Counted from the stretch's first letter, positions 1 to 8,755 are shown. The stretch: DNA of 64,000 bases from Oscillospiraceae bacterium (GCA_910574635.1 CAJTCG010000006.1:62001-126000); one strand, 5' to 3'. Translations and numbers: made by a program. Notes: a model not told the origin generated them from the letters alone.

Positions 1-1039
1 ACTCCTCCGCCCGCGCGGGCTCATACTCCTCCGCCCTGGGGGCGAGCCGCTTGAGGGGGGTGTGGAAATAGTCGGTCAGCCGCTGGAAAATCAGTTCTCC
101 GGCCGTATAGAGCAGATTGCCGTCCGGGCAGTTCTTTTCCAGCAAAGCAAGCGGCAGCCGTCCCGCGGCTTTGGTCCGGTCGCCGCCGCCGTCGTTCCCC
201 ATGTCCCGGACAAGCCAGTGCACCACTTCATCCGCCCGATCCCTTCGCTTGCAGCAGCGCACGGAAACCTTGACGCACCGCTCTCTTTCCAGCAGGCAAT
301 AGGCGACGCACACGGAAAGCTCATGGACGTCCATCATCATGTCGCTGACGATGCCCAGCATGTACGGCTCGGAGGTGTTCACCGGGGCCAGGGCAAAATG
401 GTAGTCCGGATGGTAGCGCAGATTCATAAAGGCGCTGCCTGCGATCCGGAAGTCATCCAGGGCAAGGGCCGCGCTCTGGAGCAGGAGAATGATGTCCCAA
501 TCGAACCGCAGGGCGTCCAGCATTTCCCGGTCCAGCTTCTCGGTGCCCTTGAACTTCTGGGTATCCATGTACAGGCCGTAGTACAAAGCGGTGGACAGCA
601 GGCGGTCCTCAATGGGGAACCCGGCCTTTTTCAGCATGGCCCATATCACGGTGACGCAGGCGCTGCAGTCCTGCCGTACCTCCTGCAGCTCCGGCAGGAC
701 CTCTCCCATGTCAAGCTCATGGTGGTCAATGACCGCGAGAGTCTGGCAGGGCAGCGCCGATACGTTGCGCTGTCCGGCCCGGCAGTCCACCGTAACCAAA
801 AGATCGGCCTCGCCGTCCATCCCCCGCAGGTGTTCCAGAGGGATGTTCAGCTTCTCAATCATCAAAAGCAGATTGTTTTTCGTGACCTTCCGTCCGCCGC
901 TGTATACCAGCCGGGGGGACTTCCCCTTGCTCTGCAAGTATTTCAGCAGCGCGTAGCCGCTGGCGATGGCGTCCGCGTCCGGGTCATCATGGCATTGGAT
1001 TACAATATTTTCATAGCGCAGTAAATCTTCTAATGTCAT
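1..1039 (-). CDS. DHH family phosphoesterase (partial, 3' end outside window)
   Basis: About 346 codons are visible and the frame is still open at the window edge. The protein has the DHH-superfamily motifs in order: DPDADAIAS near residue 20 (motif I, Asp ligands), TVDCRAG near residue 83 (motif II), IDHH near residue 104 (the DHH motif), and a YYGLYMDT block near residue 155 (motif IV). DHH proteins are Mn/Mg-dependent phosphoesterases such as nanoRNases, pAp phosphatases and cyclic-dinucleotide phosphodiesterases. The subclass cannot be settled from the visible part. There is no signal peptide or membrane segment, so it is cytosolic. The start ATG follows GAGGAGG by 8 bases, and a consensus promoter lies about 110 bases upstream. 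Motif I has Ala where many family members have Gly (DPDGDAIGS). Confidence 0.85.
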   Translation of the reverse strand, partial: MTLEDLLRYENIVIQCHDDPDADAIASGYALLKYLQSKGKSPRLVYSGGRKVTKNNLLLMIEKLNIPLEHLRGMDGEADLLVTVDCRAGQRNVSALPCQTLAVIDHHELDMGEVLPELQEVRQDCSACVTVIWAMLKKAGFPIEDRLLSTALYYGLYMDTQKFKGTEKLDREMLDALRFDWDIILLLQSAALALDDFRIAGSAFMNLRYHPDYHFALAPVNTSEPYMLGIVSDMMMDVHELSVCVAYCLLERERCVKVSVRCCKRRDRADEVVHWLVRDMGNDGGGDRTKAAGRLPLALLEKNCPDGNLLYTAGELIFQRLTDYFHTPLKRLAPRAEEYEPARAEE

Positions 1040-1150
1040 CAAACCGTACCTCCTCGTCAACTTTTGGCGCCGTCTCAAACAACACCGCGCCTCTTTGTTG
1101 CACAGCAGCAAAAAGGGCTCTTCCCCTGTCCATACCGGCTGGCGCTTCCC

Positions 1151-1179
1151 ATTATATCCGCCGTTGTCTCTTTTTTCAA
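1151..1179 (-). promoter_or_regulatory. Sigma-A promoter of the DHH phosphoesterase gene
   Basis: On the minus strand TTGAAA (1179-1174) and TATAAT (1156-1151) are separated by exactly 17 bp. It points toward the DHH gene, with about 110 bases of leader to the start codon. Confidence 0.75.
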
Positions 1180-1513
1180 TACATACTTTTCAAGTTTATA
1201 AAAACGGAAGGTTTTACAGCGCAAACGGACAGCCGCGCAAGCCGGCCCAGTGCTTCCGCGCTTACAGGCGGCCGGTCAATCCGGCTGCTCCGGAGGAGGC
1301 CTTTTCGTTTCCGGAGCCGGTTTTGAATGATGTACCCGTGCCCTGTTTCCTGGGCAGATGTGTTCTGTGCTTATTCGCTCTCGACGCCGTTGGGATACAC
1401 CGCCTGGATGGCCGGCATCATGCCGCAGGCCATCCGTGCAGAACAGATATGCGTCCAACACTCCCCTGAATTTGCCGTTTACACGAATTTTTATTGGGCC
1501 TATAAATATAAGG
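1180..1513. other. Intergenic stretch without a recognisable gene
   Basis: Open frames exist on both strands, but none has a ribosome site, a conserved motif or codon use like the neighbours. It lies between the 3' end of the coiled-coil genes and the DHH promoter. It may hold the eroded end of a former gene; I see nothing I can name. Confidence 0.5.
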
Positions 1514-1545
1514 AAAAGCGGCGGTTTGTGCAAACCGCCGCTTTT
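1514..1545 (-). terminator. Terminator-like hairpin after the coiled-coil genes
   Basis: A perfect 15-bp inverted repeat (AAAAGCGGCGGTTTG and its complement) with a 2-base loop lies 6 bases past the stop codon of the gene ending at 1552. The A/T ends of the arms make it usable in both directions. Confidence 0.7.
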
Positions 1546-1551
1546 CAAAAA

Positions 1552-2112
1552 TTAAGAGATCTGTCTGACTGTGGTGTGTTGACGCCGGTATGTATCGTTA
1601 TCCTTCTGCATCAGCTCCCTGTCCACCTGGGCCAGCTGACGCTCCAGATCCTTGATCTTGGCCTCGTCGGTCTCGGTATTGAGTCGCTGCTCCAGCTCTT
1701 CTTTCTTCTTTTTCAGTTTTTCGATCTCACGGTCCACCTTGTCGGTATTGGCTTCCCAGACCTCGTCTTTGTCCTTTTTCCTCTCAGGGCCCTTCGCGCC
1801 CTGGCCCGCCGGATCGGGTTCCTCGGCTTCGGGGGCGTCCTCCGGCTGGTTGGGGGCGTCCTCCGGCTGCTTGGGCGCGTCTGCCGCCCGCTCCGGGTCG
1901 TCAAAATAGATTTTGGGCTGACCGTCTTCGTCCTTGCCCATCCAGTAGCGGCCGGAGGGCTCCTGGGGCTCCTCCGGGATGTATTCGTCCATCACGGGCT
2001 TCAGCGGACGGCCCTCCTCTTCGGGCTTCTGGACCTTGGGCGCTCCCAGCACCTTCTCAGCCGTTGTTAGAGGCTGGACTGCGCCGGTGTTTACACCAGA
2101 AATCGGCATCAT
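1552..2112 (-). CDS. Hypothetical coiled-coil, low-complexity protein
   Basis: 186 aa, family not recognised. There is no signal peptide or membrane segment. Residues 1-90 are Pro/Glu-rich and probably disordered, with a short imperfect repeat of the form KQPEDAP/NQPEDAP near residues 80-92. Residues about 115-175 are a strongly charged heptad region (KVDREIEKLKKKKEELEQ) predicted to be a coiled coil. It follows the 157-aa gene by 21 bases in the same direction, so the two are likely co-transcribed. A LytTR-type operator lies upstream of that pair. The operon position and the hairpin after it support a real gene, but the function is unknown. Confidence 0.7.
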   Translation of the reverse strand: MMPISGVNTGAVQPLTTAEKVLGAPKVQKPEEEGRPLKPVMDEYIPEEPQEPSGRYWMGKDEDGQPKIYFDDPERAADAPKQPEDAPNQPEDAPEAEEPDPAGQGAKGPERKKDKDEVWEANTDKVDREIEKLKKKKEELEQRLNTETDEAKIKDLERQLAQVDRELMQKDNDTYRRQHTTVRQIS

Positions 2113-2133
2113 AACGCATTCCTCCTTGAAATG

Positions 2134-2607
2134 TTACGCAGTAAATGAAACTGTGGGCTCGGTTTCCACCGGAGCGGCGGCAATTTCACCGGCCGGCGTA
2201 TAGGTGACCGGCTCACTGTCAATGGACTCCGGCGCCTCGACGGGCGTGTTGTCTTTCAGCGCCGCTTTCGCCGCCTCGCTGATCTGCACCGAATCAGTTT
2301 CCTGGGGGCGGCCCGATTCTGTGCCTTCCTCCGCCCGCTTGCGCTCCTCACGGCGCTTTTCGATGGCGGCTTCCTGCTCCAGCTCTGCCTTTTCCTTTTC
2401 TGCCTTCGCCTCGGCCTTCATGCCCTTGTCCAGCTTCTCCTGGTACTTGACCGCTTTTTCGGCACACTCGCCGGTGTAGCCCAGCGCCTGCTTCATCTTT
2501 TCCGTGTCGCCCTCGGCGCTGGCCTGCCGGTACACGCTCATAGGCGTACCCGACAGCTTGATATTGGAGCTGGCGCCCAGAAGCCCATCCATCATCTGTA
2601 CGTTCAT
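2134..2607 (-). CDS. Hypothetical protein with Ala/Glu/Lys-rich helix
   Basis: 157 aa, family not recognised. It starts MNVQMMDGLLGASS after AAAGGGGACG. Residues about 50-95 form a long charged helix rich in EK/EA. Residues 100-115 contain DSVQISEAAKAAL, and the C terminus is Pro/Glu-rich and probably disordered. There is no signal peptide or membrane segment. It is first in a two-gene unit with the coiled-coil protein downstream. A pair of 9-bp LytTR-type repeats lies about 93-122 bp upstream of the start, so expression is probably controlled by one of the LytTR regulators encoded at 11.6-14.5 kb. The role is unknown. Confidence 0.7.
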   Translation of the reverse strand: MNVQMMDGLLGASSNIKLSGTPMSVYRQASAEGDTEKMKQALGYTGECAEKAVKYQEKLDKGMKAEAKAEKEKAELEQEAAIEKRREERKRAEEGTESGRPQETDSVQISEAAKAALKDNTPVEAPESIDSEPVTYTPAGEIAAAPVETEPTVSFTA

Positions 2608-2699
2608 GTTTGCGTCCCCTTTCTATGACTGAATTGCGAAGAAACTTCTTTGCTTTTATCAGTCTATAGAGCAAAGGACGCCATTTCAAGGCTCTTGTA

Positions 2700-2729
2700 A
2701 TGAAATGCTCCCTGGATGTCATGAAATGT
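2700..2729 (-). promoter_or_regulatory. LytTR-type operator upstream of the coiled-coil genes
   Basis: On the minus strand ACATTTCAT (2729-2721) is followed by GCATTTCAT (2708-2700), start to start 21 bp, that is 9 bp, a 12-bp spacer and 9 bp. This matches the layout of LytTR/ComE/AgrA sites. The same repeat with the same spacing lies before the LytTR gene at 13813-14526. A -10-like CTATAGA lies about 30 bp further downstream. Confidence 0.6.
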
Positions 2730-2738
2730 TCTTTGAAA

Positions 2739-5114
2739 TCACGATTCCATCTCCCGCATCTGCTCGACCAAGGACCGCTTTTTCTGCCGGCCGGCCGTCC
2801 AGGCTGACAGCAGAAATTCCAGACCGAACAGCACCAGAAGAAACAGGCCCATTTCCAAAATTGGAAATTGATACGGCACGATCTCACCGGCAAAGGATTG
2901 CCGGCTGACCTCCCGGCACACCACCACCGAAATCGGAAGTCCGATCAGCAGGACAGCCAGAGCGGCAAAGACCGCATAGCAGAGTCCTTCGCAAATGTTC
3001 ATCTGGCATAGCTGCCTGCTGGTCAGGCCGATGGAGCGCAGGATGCTGTTTTCACGCCTGCGGGACATCTGGTTGGAAAGGGTTGTATTGATCAGGTTGA
3101 CGACGCCGAACAGGAAAATCAGCCAGGAGAGCGCCTTCATACTGCCGAAAATCAGGCCGCTCTGCATTTTCTCATACGCAATGCGCGTCCCGATGGTATC
3201 CAGCCCGAGATTGCTGCGGCTGGACAGAATTTCTTGAAGACCGGCTTCCACACGTTCCGCTTTTTTCGGGTCACTGACAATGCTCCAGGAATAATCAAAG
3301 TTCTCGATCTCGGGATGAAGTTCCCGAAACAGCTCCTCCGGCGCAAACAGAGCCACCGAATCCAGGGCAAGCGCACCGTGCCCATTTGTCATCCTCAATG
3401 GATCCAGCAGGCCGGATATGGTGACGGTCACGGTTTTCTGACCCAGAGACAGCTCCATAGCGGCCCCGACGTCCATCTCAGCGAGGTGCTTTTGATAGCT
3501 TGCGTCCAGAAGGACGCTGTGGGCGTCCGCCGGCATAGCGCCGGATACCAGCGCGGCCTCCACATCCGGGCGGTTTGCGTCCGTCAGAGCATCGCACATA
3601 CCGGCCTCGGTGCTTGCGGAGGACCCAAATTTTGCGTGCAGAGCCTGGCGGGTGACCAGCACATCCGTCACCCCGTCTACCGATAAAATTTCCTGCCGCA
3701 GTCCATCATTCAGCGGGTTGCCCGCGGCCATGATCTCCTCCTCCGGCTGCTCCGAGGACAGGTAGATCTTATAGTCCCCATCCGGGAAGTACAGCCTCGC
3801 GGCCTGCTCCGGCGAGCGGGTCAGAACCACGGAGGATACAATCAAAAGCAGGATGCCGCCCAGGCTGAGAGAGGCCGCGATGCTGGCCGCTTTTTTGCGG
3901 TCCCGCCGGAAGTTCGCAAGACCCATGGACACAGGATTGAGCCTGATGGGTTTCTTCCGGCTGCGTATCCGTTCCTGCCCGGCGGAAAAACGCACCGCCT
4001 CCAGCGGCGAGATACCGGCGGCAATCTTCACCGGCCTGCGGACGGAGATGGTCACCATGAACCAGCAGATCAGAACGGTCAGAAGCACCGCCGCCCCATA
4101 GTAGAGTCCATGGAATCCTTTCGGGAACAGGAGCAAACCGCCGGCAACGCCCAGCAGTACGCCCAGCAGGATTCCAATGCTGCCCAGCCGGCGGCTCTCT
4201 CTTTTGACAACGCGCCGGATCTGTTTGGATGTCGCCCCGATGGTGCGCAGCTGCCCATAGCTTTGAATCTTATCCTGGATGGAGATACGGAAAATGCTCT
4301 GGATGACCACATAGCCGCCAATCAGCACAAGGGCCGCGATGCCGCCGGCGGAGGCAAAGTCAATGGACTTGGAAGCATAGGCAAAGTAGCTGCTGTTCAT
4401 GCCCGCATGGGGAAGGCCATACCGGGCGGCGATTTCCCGGCAGCAGGCGGTCATGATCTCCTGGTTCAACTGTTCATCGTTTTGAAAATGCACATAGGCG
4501 CGATACCCGGCAGGGTCAAATCCGGCCCACCGGGTCAAGGCCGCCTTGGAAACGGCAATGGCGCAGGTGTTTCCTTCCTTTTCTCCCACGTTGGACAGGA
4601 TGCCGGTCACGGTATAGTCGCCATGAAAGCTCTCGGTGTCCAATCGAACCGTTTCACCAATCCCCGCGTTGGAACCGTATGAGGAGAGGAAATATTCGCT
4701 GACAGCGACTTCATTCTCTCGCTCCGGAAGCTCTCCTTTTACCAGCTCCATCTGGCTGCGGGCAATGTAGATCATGTCGCTGTCGCAGTACACATAGGAG
4801 GCGTTGTAGCCCTGCTCCGAATGCTCCTGCCCCAGCAGGTAGTATTCACCTACCCGCGCAAACTCCGGCAGGTCTTTCAGCGCCGCCACATCGGACGCCT
4901 CCACGCCGGTGAACACCGCCTCGTAGGTGTCGGCCGCCTGATTGCGCTGGATCTGCGCCACGGAAACGGATAGAATTGCCGCAAAAGAAATCAGGAACGC
5001 CGCCAGGGCCACGGCGATTACCACCATCAGGTTCCGGCGCTTCTCGCTGGCGAGGCTCCGCTTCGCCAGCTTCTTCACAATAGCGCCGGTGTCGTTCTCA
5101 AAGGGCCAAGTCAT
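2739..5114 (-). CDS. ABC transporter permease, FtsX type (BceB/MacB-like)
   Basis: 791 aa membrane subunit with a duplicated FtsX architecture. A first membrane helix at about 28-52 is followed by an extracellular domain of about 200 residues. Three helices come at about 255-360, then a helix near 405-425, a second large extracellular domain, and three C-terminal helices at about 655-775. The ATPase gene precedes it by 15 bases. Such ABC3-type transporters export or sense antimicrobial peptides and lipid-cycle antibiotics, usually under a neighbouring two-component system, which is also present here. The start at 5114 is within normal distance of GGGGAGGGGC. The C terminus ends in a basic stretch (GRQKKRSLVEQ). 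The substrate is unknown. Confidence 0.88.
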   Translation of the reverse strand: MTWPFENDTGAIVKKLAKRSLASEKRRNLMVVIAVALAAFLISFAAILSVSVAQIQRNQAADTYEAVFTGVEASDVAALKDLPEFARVGEYYLLGQEHSEQGYNASYVYCDSDMIYIARSQMELVKGELPERENEVAVSEYFLSSYGSNAGIGETVRLDTESFHGDYTVTGILSNVGEKEGNTCAIAVSKAALTRWAGFDPAGYRAYVHFQNDEQLNQEIMTACCREIAARYGLPHAGMNSSYFAYASKSIDFASAGGIAALVLIGGYVVIQSIFRISIQDKIQSYGQLRTIGATSKQIRRVVKRESRRLGSIGILLGVLLGVAGGLLLFPKGFHGLYYGAAVLLTVLICWFMVTISVRRPVKIAAGISPLEAVRFSAGQERIRSRKKPIRLNPVSMGLANFRRDRKKAASIAASLSLGGILLLIVSSVVLTRSPEQAARLYFPDGDYKIYLSSEQPEEEIMAAGNPLNDGLRQEILSVDGVTDVLVTRQALHAKFGSSASTEAGMCDALTDANRPDVEAALVSGAMPADAHSVLLDASYQKHLAEMDVGAAMELSLGQKTVTVTISGLLDPLRMTNGHGALALDSVALFAPEELFRELHPEIENFDYSWSIVSDPKKAERVEAGLQEILSSRSNLGLDTIGTRIAYEKMQSGLIFGSMKALSWLIFLFGVVNLINTTLSNQMSRRRENSILRSIGLTSRQLCQMNICEGLCYAVFAALAVLLIGLPISVVVCREVSRQSFAGEIVPYQFPILEMGLFLLVLFGLEFLLSAWTAGRQKKRSLVEQMREMES

Positions 5115-5129
5115 GCTCTGCCCCTCCCC

Positions 5130-5795
5130 TCAGCCCACGATTTTGCCGTCTTCGATCCGCACGATGCGGCCGGCCAGCTGGGCGATTTCGTTGTTGTGGG
5201 TGATCATCACAATGGTCTGGCTGAACTGCGTGCTGGTGCGCTTGAGCAGGCCCAGCACATCGGCGCTGGTTTTGCTGTCCAGGTTTCCGGTGGGCTCGTC
5301 GGCCAGGACGATGGCCGGTTTGGCAATCAAGGCCCGGGCGATAGCCACCCGCTGCTGCTGTCCGCCGGAGAGGTTGTTGGGCATATTTTGCAGCTTATCC
5401 TCCAGGGCCAGCATGTGGACAATCCCGTCCATAAATTTCTGGTCCACCGTGTCGCCGTCCAGCTCCACCGGCAGGACGATGTTCTCATAGACGTTCAAAA
5501 TGGGAACCAGATTGTAATTCTGGAAGATAAAGCCGATGTTCCGGCGGCGGAAGATGGTCAGCTCCTCGTCGTTCTTCTTCGCCAGCTCGTCCCCCCGGAC
5601 GATGACGCTGCCGGAGGTGGGGGTGTCCAGGCCGCCCATCATATTCAGCAGGGTGGACTTGCCGCTGCCGGAGGTCCCTACCACGGCCACGAACTCCCCC
5701 TGTTCCACAGAGAGGCTGACCCCATCCAGGGCGCGGGTGATGTTCGGCCCGGCGCCATACTGCTTTTTTAGGTCGATGGTCTGTAATACGTTCAT
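5130..5795 (-). CDS. ABC transporter ATP-binding protein (BceA/LolD/MacB family)
   Basis: 221 aa. Walker A is GTSGSGKSTLLN (about residues 40-51), the Q-loop region is IFQNYNLVPILNVYENI, the signature is LSGGQQQRVAIARAL (about 143-157) and Walker B/D-loop is IVLADEPTGNLD. Length and motifs are typical of ATPases that pair with FtsX-like permeases. It is the first gene of a two-gene operon with the permease. It starts at ATG after AAAGGAG. The promoter upstream carries an OmpR-type direct repeat identical in layout to that of the adjacent response-regulator gene, so the transporter is probably induced by that system. Confidence 0.92.
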   Translation of the reverse strand: MNVLQTIDLKKQYGAGPNITRALDGVSLSVEQGEFVAVVGTSGSGKSTLLNMMGGLDTPTSGSVIVRGDELAKKNDEELTIFRRRNIGFIFQNYNLVPILNVYENIVLPVELDGDTVDQKFMDGIVHMLALEDKLQNMPNNLSGGQQQRVAIARALIAKPAIVLADEPTGNLDSKTSADVLGLLKRTSTQFSQTIVMITHNNEIAQLAGRIVRIEDGKIVG

Positions 5796-5837
5796 TTTCG
5801 TCTGCTCCTTTCACGGCTGTTCGCCTGTTGCAGAGCG

Positions 5838-5866
5838 ATTGTAAAATCCAAATGTCTCAGAAATGT
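5838..5866 (-). promoter_or_regulatory. Promoter and response-regulator site of the BceAB-like operon
   Basis: On the minus strand ACATTT (5866-5861) and ACATTT (5855-5850) are spaced 11 bp start to start. A 6-bp gap and then TACAAT (5843-5838) follow as -10. The upstream repeat sits exactly where a -35 would be (17 bp from the -10). The same geometry recurs at 7640-7668. Confidence 0.7.
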
Positions 5867-5905
5867 CCGAATCGGCGCTTTGAATATGAATTTTTTGTGA
5901 ATAGT

Positions 5906-6925
5906 TCATCGCCGGGGCAAGAACACGGAAAAGGTAGATCCCCGGCCAACCTCCGAGGTCACCTTGATATAGCCGCCCTGCCGGGTGACGATCTCCCGGG
6001 CCAGATACAGGCCGATGCCCACCCCAGGCTGGTCGTGGACCTCCTCCTCCCGGTAAAAGCGCCGGAAGATAGCGGCCTGACGGCTTTCCGGAATGCCCTT
6101 GCCGGTGTCGGTTACGTCCAGCTTGACATGCATCTCCCACTGCTCCACGGATACGCTGATCTTCCCGCCTGCCGGGGTGTACTTCACCGCGTTGTCCAGC
6201 AGATTGAACAGGGCCTCCGCCGTCCACTTGCTGTCGTGGGACACCCGCAGGTCGTCAGGGCACTGTACCTCCACAGAGATGCCCTTTTGCTCCGCCCCGT
6301 AGACGATGCCGCTCATAGCCTGGGCCAGAGTGTCCAGCAGCGGCACGTCCTTCTTTTCCAGGGTGACCGCCCCGGTCTCCAGGCGGGAGGCTTTTCCCAT
6401 GGACTGCACCAGAAATTCCAGCTTGTCCGTCTGACCGCGGATACCCTGTAGAAAGTCCCGCCGCTCCTGCTCGGTAACGGGCTTTGCCAGCAGGGTGTCC
6501 GTCACCATTTTCAAATTTGCCACCGGCGTTTTCACCTGATGGGAGATGTCCGACACCAGCCTTTGCAGCTCCCGCCGCTCTTCGTCTACCCTGCGCCGGT
6601 TTTCCTGGAGGATACCGTACAGCCGGGAGAGGCGGTAGCTGATACGGGCGAAGATGGTCTCACGGTCTTCGGCTCTGGCCGGTTCTTCTCCGCCGCTGAT
6701 CATATTATCCATGGTCTGGCACAGGCCGCTGGTAAATTGGGACAGCCGCTTGGCAAAAAACAGCGTCAGCAGGAACAGCCATCCAAGGGCGCAGACCGTC
6801 AGCAGCGCACCGGCCAGCAGCACCCGGCCCGTCACGGCGGAGAGGAGAAACGTGAGCGCCAGCATGGAGACAGCCGCGCCAGCCTCCACCAGCAGGAACA
6901 TGGTCTTGACGGGCATACGCCTCAT
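5906..6925 (-). CDS. Sensor histidine kinase (pairs with the OmpR-type regulator)
   Basis: 339 aa. Two N-terminal membrane helices (about 8-30 and 34-57) have almost no extracellular loop between them, as in kinases that sense through a partner transporter. The phosphoacceptor motif is SDISHQVKTPVANL with His about 129. The ATPase domain has FNLLDNAVKYTP (N box), DTGKGIP (G1) and GVGIGLYLARE (G2). It overlaps the regulator gene by 4 bases (start 6925, regulator stop 6922), so the two are translationally coupled. The ABC transporter genes follow downstream, behind their own promoter. Together these form a BceRS-AB-like detoxification or sensing module. Confidence 0.92.
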   Translation of the reverse strand: MRRMPVKTMFLLVEAGAAVSMLALTFLLSAVTGRVLLAGALLTVCALGWLFLLTLFFAKRLSQFTSGLCQTMDNMISGGEEPARAEDRETIFARISYRLSRLYGILQENRRRVDEERRELQRLVSDISHQVKTPVANLKMVTDTLLAKPVTEQERRDFLQGIRGQTDKLEFLVQSMGKASRLETGAVTLEKKDVPLLDTLAQAMSGIVYGAEQKGISVEVQCPDDLRVSHDSKWTAEALFNLLDNAVKYTPAGGKISVSVEQWEMHVKLDVTDTGKGIPESRQAAIFRRFYREEEVHDQPGVGIGLYLAREIVTRQGGYIKVTSEVGRGSTFSVFLPRR

Positions 6926-7611
6926 TTCCGCTCACCCCCTGTCCACTGATAGCCGATGCCGTAGATGGTCTTGATATAGGGATCGCCCTCCGCCTCGATC
7001 TTGCCCCGGATGCGGCTGATGGAGGTGGTCAGGGTGTGCTCGTCCACAAATTTCTCGTCCACGTCCCACAGCCGTTCCAGGAGCCTCTGCCGGGTCAGCA
7101 CCTGGCGCGGATTTTTGCAGAACAGGTAGAGCATCTTGTACTCCATGGAGGAGAGGGTGATCGGCTTTCCGTTCAGGGAGGCGGACTGCTCTGAGAAGTC
7201 CAGGAACAGCCTGCCGTCGTCATAGAGATCCTTTGCCGGTTTGTGGTGCTCCAGCATGGCGAACATGGCGCGGATCTTCCGCTGCAAGGCCCCGATGGAA
7301 AAGGGCTTGGTGATGTAGTCCACCGCCCCCGCCTCATAGCCCCGGATTTGGTCGCGCTCCTGGTCGTTGGCGGTGAGGAAGATCACCACCGTGTCGGGGT
7401 GCTCCGGCTTAATCAGCCCGCACAGGTCGTAGCCGTTCCCGTCCGGGAGATTGATGTCCAGCAGCACCAGATCGTATTCTGTTCCGGCCAGCAGATCGGC
7501 GGCGGTCCTGGCATTCAGGGCGGGGGTGACGTCCCAGCCGTCAGAACTCAGGTTGTAGGCTAACGTTTTATTCAAAAGGGCGTCGTCCTCGACAATCAGT
7601 ATCCGTTTCAT
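6922..7611 (-). CDS. OmpR/PhoB-family response regulator
   Basis: 229 aa. The receiver domain has EDD near residue 8, the phosphoacceptor in LLDINLPD (Asp about 52) and a conserved Lys in YITKPF (about 104). The C-terminal winged helix (about 135-225) ends in SRIRGKIEAEGDPYIKTIYGIGYQW. It is first in the regulator-kinase operon. Its promoter carries two ACATTT repeats 11 bp apart, also found before the ABC transporter, which implies autoregulation and control of the transporter. Confidence 0.93.
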   Translation of the reverse strand: MKRILIVEDDALLNKTLAYNLSSDGWDVTPALNARTAADLLAGTEYDLVLLDINLPDGNGYDLCGLIKPEHPDTVVIFLTANDQERDQIRGYEAGAVDYITKPFSIGALQRKIRAMFAMLEHHKPAKDLYDDGRLFLDFSEQSASLNGKPITLSSMEYKMLYLFCKNPRQVLTRQRLLERLWDVDEKFVDEHTLTTSISRIRGKIEAEGDPYIKTIYGIGYQWTGGERK

Positions 7612-7639
7612 GGCCCAGCCTCCTTTTGGTGATAAGGGC

Positions 7640-7668
7640 AGTATAACAGATAAATGTCCGTGAAATGT
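7640..7668 (-). promoter_or_regulatory. Promoter and self-regulatory site of the OmpR-type regulator
   Basis: On the minus strand ACATTT (7668-7663) and ACATTT (7657-7652) are 11 bp apart, followed after 6 bp by TATACT (7645-7640). Repeat unit, period and distance to the -10 equal those at 5838-5866. Confidence 0.7.
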
Positions 7669-7735
7669 TACAGCGGACTGTTTTTTTGAAAAATTTCTGC
7701 CTGAGCGATCCCGTCCGCCCAGGCAGAAAATCTTT

Positions 7736-8755
7736 TCAGATCATACTCACCAGCCCGGCCAGCAGGAGCATGACGGCCGGCACAACATATTTCCGCGGGT
7801 GGTGCCAGAGGTCGCTCTCGATCTTCCACCCCCGGAGGGGGAAGTGCCACTCCAGCAGAACGGAGCCAACCGCACTCAGCAGAGCGAAGGCCGCCGCCGT
7901 CAAAGCATGGAGCGGGCCGATCCCGCCGAGTTGGATCTGCCAGCTGCACAGGAAAACGATGTCCGCCGCCAGATTGCACCCGAAAATGAACAGGCAATAG
8001 GGGACACAGAACGCCCTTCCCTGCCCCGGCAGGAGGCGCACCGCCCGCTCCAGTGCCGGGTCGCAGGACAGCAGGATGCAGATAGGGGTGTTCAGGGAGA
8101 GGATGGCAAAGCCGATGGGCAGGACGAACCGGGCCTCCATCTGACCCAGCAGCACCGGCAGGACGCAGGCCACGCCCCACATGGCCGCTGTGTTGACCAG
8201 ATAATTCTTGTGGGCCATCAGGTAGCGGAACAGATAACGCCGCACGGAGCGGCGGCGGTAAACTTTGACCGCCCGCCCGCGGCTGGCTGGCTGGACACAA
8301 AAGGCATAGGCATCCATACGCCCCAGGTGCAGAGGATAGAGACAGGCTGCGGCTACAATGGCGGCCAGGGCGCAGAGGATACTCCCCAAAATCTCCGCCC
8401 AGCTCCAGTGGCCGACTGCCCATACCACGGCAAGCAGTCCGGCAGTCTTGGTCAGCAGGGTGTAGGCCCCCAGGGCGGCCACATAGGAAAACACCAGGGC
8501 CCGGCCCTCAAAGGGAAGCATGAACATATTTTCCAAGTTGGCCCGGTTGTCCCCGGCGGAGAGGGCCTGCCACATGACCCCGCCGGAGAAGGCGCCGGAC
8601 ATCAGGTACAGGATGAAGGGGGCGATCTCCACCCGGAGCCCGGAGATGTGCAGCCCCCAATAGACCACCAGCTCCAGAAAGAGCGTCCGAATCAGCCGCT
8701 CATAGTTCACGCCAAACAGCTTTTTTGCCGTCGCTTCAAAGCTCATTTTCATCAT
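7736..8755 (-). CDS. ABC transporter permease subunit (hydrophobic, substrate unknown)
   Basis: 339 aa from the ATG at 8755. Several membrane helices are visible (about 25-65, 90-145, 190-235, 245-330). There are no motifs that identify a substrate. The start overlaps the last 20 bases of the ATPase gene in a different frame, so translational coupling is likely. A longer reading from 8800 exists but would run deeper into the ATPase gene and lacks a ribosome site. It is third in a three-gene unit with a 58-aa membrane protein and an ATPase. The make-up resembles small exporter or lantibiotic-immunity transporters, but no such peptide gene is present. Confidence 0.75.
   Translation of the reverse strand: MMKMSFEATAKKLFGVNYERLIRTLFLELVVYWGLHISGLRVEIAPFILYLMSGAFSGGVMWQALSAGDNRANLENMFMLPFEGRALVFSYVAALGAYTLLTKTAGLLAVVWAVGHWSWAEILGSILCALAAIVAAACLYPLHLGRMDAYAFCVQPASRGRAVKVYRRRSVRRYLFRYLMAHKNYLVNTAAMWGVACVLPVLLGQMEARFVLPIGFAILSLNTPICILLSCDPALERAVRLLPGQGRAFCVPYCLFIFGCNLAADIVFLCSWQIQLGGIGPLHALTAAAFALLSAVGSVLLEWHFPLRGWKIESDLWHHPRKYVVPAVMLLLAGLVSMI

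Noticed and set aside
1276..1548. Minus-strand frame of 90 codons
   Set aside because: It would start in the terminator hairpin, has no ribosome site and no recognisable motif.
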